From an uncultured Selenomonadales bacterium (GTDB lineage Bacteria > Bacillota > Negativicutes > Selenomonadales > Selenomonadaceae): a stretch of DNA of 7,475 nucleotides. The notes beneath the pieces are model-generated. The model did no database searches. It worked only from the letters and a program-made list of their open reading frames with translations, and had not been told where the DNA came from. The stretch spans positions 1 to 7,475 of the forward strand of contig CALFJC010000166.1 of assembly GCA_937877655.1 (NCBI GenBank), written 5' to 3'. How positions within the stretch are numbered: position 1 is the first letter of the stretch; every line of letters starts with the position of its first letter. This document shows positions 5,981 to 7,475 of this stretch, one piece after another. The translations under genes and the position numbers were made by a program.

Positions 5981-7108
5981 ATTAACGACGGATCCTTCGG
6001 GAACGACGACAATTTCTCCCTCTTTGCCTTCGACTCTCGCGCCCGCTCTGATAATTGCATCTTGAGCGATAATCGCATAGTTGACGACCGCGCCTTCTTC
6101 AATGACTGCCGAAGGAAGGACAACCGAGTTGGTGACTTTCGCGGCTTTGCCGATGCGAACGCCTTGAAAGATAACGCATTTTTCAACGTCGCCGAGAACT
6201 TGTGCGCCTTCGTTAATCATTGACTGCTTGACGGAGGCATAAGGTCCGACGAAATGCGGCGGAAGCGACGGGTTGGACGAATAAATTTTTTGATCGCCTT
6301 TGAGATCGAAGGGCGGCTGATCTTGGAGAAGATCCATATTTGCCTGCCAGAGACTTTCAATCGTTCCGACATCTTTCCAATAGCCGTCAAAAGCATAGGA
6401 GAACATGCGAGCGTTGTCCGCGAGCATTTTCGGAATAAGATCGTTGCCGAAGTCGTGAGTAGAATCTTCTTTCACGCCGTCTTCTTCGAGATACTTTTTG
6501 AGGAAGGGTTTCGAGAAAATGTAAATGCCCATTGAGGCGAGATTCGATTTGGGTTCTTTCGGTTTTTCTTGGAATTCGGTAATGCGCCCGGTTTCTTTAT
6601 CGGTAACCATGATTCCGAAACGCGGAGCTTCTTCCCAAGGAACTTCAAAGACGCCTATTGTCACGTCGGCATTATTCATTTTGTGAGCTTTGAGCATCCA
6701 AGAATAATCCATTGTGTAAATATGGTCGCCGGAAAGAATCAAAACGTAGTCGGGATCGGTTATGTCGATGAAGTTGAGATTCTGATAAATCGCGTCTGCC
6801 GTGCCGCGATACCAATCCGCGCCTTTTTCGCGAGCGTAAGGCGGAAGAATGAACACGCCGCCGCCCGTGCGGTCGAGATCCCACGAACTGCCTGCGCCGA
6901 GGTAGTTGTGAAGTTCGAACGGCTTATACTGAGTGAGCACGCCAACTTTTTCAATGCCCGAATTTGCACAATTTGAAAGCGGGAAGTCGATAATGCGATA
7001 CTTTCCGCCGAACGGTACTGCCGGCTTCGCAACGGTTTTCGTTAAGGCCTTAAGGCGGCTGCCCTGCCCGCCGGCCAAGATCATTGCCAAGCACTCTGTC
7101 TTTCTCAT
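5975..7108 (-). CDS. glgC: Glucose-1-phosphate adenylyltransferase (ADP-glucose pyrophosphorylase), catalytic subunit
   Basis: Makes ADP-glucose and pyrophosphate from ATP and glucose-1-phosphate in the cytoplasm, the committed step of bacterial glycogen synthesis. The protein is 377 aa, close to the usual length of about 380. It has an N-terminal nucleotidyltransferase domain with the nucleotide loop AGGQGSRL (residues 12-19), AKPAVPFGGKYRIIDF (27-42), the catalytic-type GDHIYTMDY (127-135, Asp128) and the sugar-phosphate-binding EKP (181-183, Lys182). WKDVGT follows at 244-249, then a C-terminal left-handed beta-helix from about 285. I chose the ATG at 7108 because family similarity begins at MRKTECLAMILAGGQ and a G-rich Shine-Dalgarno lies 8 nt upstream. 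An in-frame extension to 7231 exists, but its 41 residues do not look like the family. It is the first gene of the group, followed 89 bp later by glgD, its likely heteromeric partner. Identification is very secure; the start is well supported. Confidence 0.97.
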   Translation of the reverse strand: MRKTECLAMILAGGQGSRLKALTKTVAKPAVPFGGKYRIIDFPLSNCANSGIEKVGVLTQYKPFELHNYLGAGSSWDLDRTGGGVFILPPYAREKGADWYRGTADAIYQNLNFIDITDPDYVLILSGDHIYTMDYSWMLKAHKMNNADVTIGVFEVPWEEAPRFGIMVTDKETGRITEFQEKPKEPKSNLASMGIYIFSKPFLKKYLEEDGVKEDSTHDFGNDLIPKMLADNARMFSYAFDGYWKDVGTIESLWQANMDLLQDQPPFDLKGDQKIYSSNPSLPPHFVGPYASVKQSMINEGAQVLGDVEKCVIFQGVRIGKAAKVTNSVVLPSAVIEEGAVVNYAIIAQDAIIRAGARVEGKEGEIVVVPEGSVVNN

Positions 7109-7231
7109 AGAATAATCCCCCCTGAACGAAATACAAACTCCAACATTTCCGAAGCAAGGCTTCTTTGTCAAAGCCATTTCTACGCGCCTTGTCTTTTTCC
7201 TGCCGAAAATTTCAGAAAAATTTTCTTGCAC
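7109..7231 (-). promoter_or_regulatory. glgC leader with competing hairpins and a possible -35 element
   Basis: No gene is credible here. On the minus strand the segment 7175-7151 offers two mutually exclusive stems: GGCTT/AAGCC (7171-7175 with 7158-7162) and GAAGC/GCTTC (7159-7163 with 7151-7155). A perfect TTGACA lies at 7171-7166, but the hexamer 17 bp downstream is AAATGT, a poor -10 element, so the glgC promoter is not settled. The palindrome GAAAAATTTTC is at 7215-7225. No U-tract follows the second stem. Confidence 0.35.
7116..7123 (-). promoter_or_regulatory. G-rich ribosome binding site of glgC
   Basis: The minus strand reads AGGGGGGA, 8 nt before the ATG at 7108. It is less canonical than the GGAGG sites of the other three genes, but it is correctly placed and decides against the upstream in-frame start at 7231. 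Confidence 0.7.
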
Positions 7232-7263
7232 AAAAAAAATCCTCGCCGAGTTTTTCGACGGAG
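7232..7263 (-). terminator. Terminator-like hairpin in repeat unit 1
   Basis: On the minus strand a stem spanning 7241-7262 (one bulged base, one G-U pair, five-base loop) is followed by A and eight U (7239-7232). This geometry fits a Rho-independent terminator for transcripts arriving from the right, ending them just before the glgC leader. The stem is weaker than that of unit 2. Confidence 0.55.
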
Positions 7264-7320
7264 AAAATTTTTCACATCGCTTTAATTATCGGATAAAAAT
7301 TCGGCGGCAAAAAATTTTTC

Positions 7321-7344
7321 ATTCCTAATTCCTAATTCCTAATT
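7321..7344. repeat. Heptamer array (ATTCCTA)n, repeat unit 1
   Basis: Three perfect ATTCCTA units plus ATT. The same heptamer in its other orientation and in degenerate forms makes up the glgC-glgD spacer hairpin. Confidence 0.9.
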
Positions 7345-7376
7345 GAAAAAAATCCTCGCCAAGCTTTTTGGCAAGG
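7345..7376 (-). terminator. Terminator-like hairpin in repeat unit 2
   Basis: The minus-strand RNA would read CCUUGCCAA, a five-base loop, then UUGGCGAGG (7376-7354). This is a nine-pair stem with one U-G wobble, followed by A and seven U (7352-7346). It is a good intrinsic terminator form in the minus direction, upstream of glgC. Confidence 0.7.
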
Positions 7377-7432
7377 AAAATTTTTCACATCGCTTTGATT
7401 ATCGGATAAAAATTCGGCGGCAAAAATTTTTC

Positions 7433-7456
7433 ATTCCTAATTCCTAATTCCTAATT
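7433..7456. repeat. Heptamer array (ATTCCTA)n, repeat unit 2
   Basis: Identical in sequence and length to the array at 7321-7344, and placed at the same point of the larger repeat. This suggests the array was copied together with the unit. Confidence 0.9.
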
Positions 7457-7475
7457 GAAAAAAATCCCCGCCGAG

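Larger units (their letters stand above)
7232..7475. repeat. Tandem array of 112-113 bp repeats upstream of glgC (two full units plus a partial third)
   Basis: Unit 1 is 7232-7344 (113 bp), unit 2 is 7345-7456 (112 bp), and unit 3 begins at 7457 and runs off the window. In plus-strand order each full unit has an A-run, a hairpin, an A/T palindrome with TTTTTCACATCGCTTT, ATTATCGGATAAAAATTC followed by GGCGGC, a second A/T palindrome, then three ATTCCTA heptamers. The two full units are almost identical except inside the hairpin. No coding potential is apparent. Together with the glgC leader this forms the 367 bp gene-free stretch at the right end of the window. Confidence 0.92.

Noticed and set aside
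7143..7171. Firm promoter call for glgC using TTGACA at 7171-7166
   Set aside because: The -35 match is perfect, but no acceptable -10 hexamer occurs at 16-18 bp spacing, and TTGACA also falls within a small hairpin.
7109..7231. N-terminal extension of GlgC by 41 residues
   Set aside because: The extra residues do not resemble GlgC proteins, and a ribosome binding site precedes the ATG at 7108.
7232..7475. CRISPR array
   Set aside because: The direct repeats abut each other with no unique spacers, the unit is about 112 bp, and no cas genes are present.
7232..7475. Insertion sequence or transposon end
   Set aside because: No transposase coding sequence, terminal inverted repeats or target-site duplication can be identified.

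Overview
This window carries a compact glycogen (storage alpha-glucan) locus. Four intact genes all lie on the minus strand, in the transcription order glgC, glgD, glgP, glgB. The presence of a GlgD-type partner subunit beside GlgC, together with strong Shine-Dalgarno sites and TTG starts, points to a member of the Firmicutes (Bacillota). The AT-rich spacers filled with short tandem repeats remind me of Negativicutes/Selenomonadales genomes, but that finer placement is only an impression. No genes for transposases, phage, tRNA or rRNA are visible.

Layout, in transcription order from right to left. Positions 7232-7475 hold a tandem array of a 112-113 bp repeat: two full units and the start of a third, continuing past the right edge. 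Each full unit contains a terminator-like hairpin, an A/T palindrome, a GC-rich block and a heptamer array. Positions 7109-7231 are the glgC leader. glgC is at 5975-7108. An 89 bp spacer follows in which two heptamer arrays face each other and can form a long hairpin. glgD is at 4776-5885. A 196 bp spacer carries a good sigma-A-type promoter for the next gene. glgP is at 2114-4579. A second 89 bp spacer contains an octamer array. glgB is at 102-2024. Positions 1-71 repeat the 3' part of glgB (positions 195-265) almost exactly, beyond the glgB stop.

How the genes work together: GlgC makes ADP-glucose from glucose-1-phosphate and ATP, and GlgD is its catalytically degenerate partner. GlgB introduces alpha-1,6 branches. 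GlgP phosphorolyses the polymer back to glucose-1-phosphate. The ADP-glucose-dependent synthase GlgA, which should complete the pathway, is not in the window.

The enzymes are ordinary. The unusual content is between the genes: at least three kinds of short tandem repeat, a tandem terminator-bearing repeat array upstream of the operon, and a duplicated gene tail at the downstream end.
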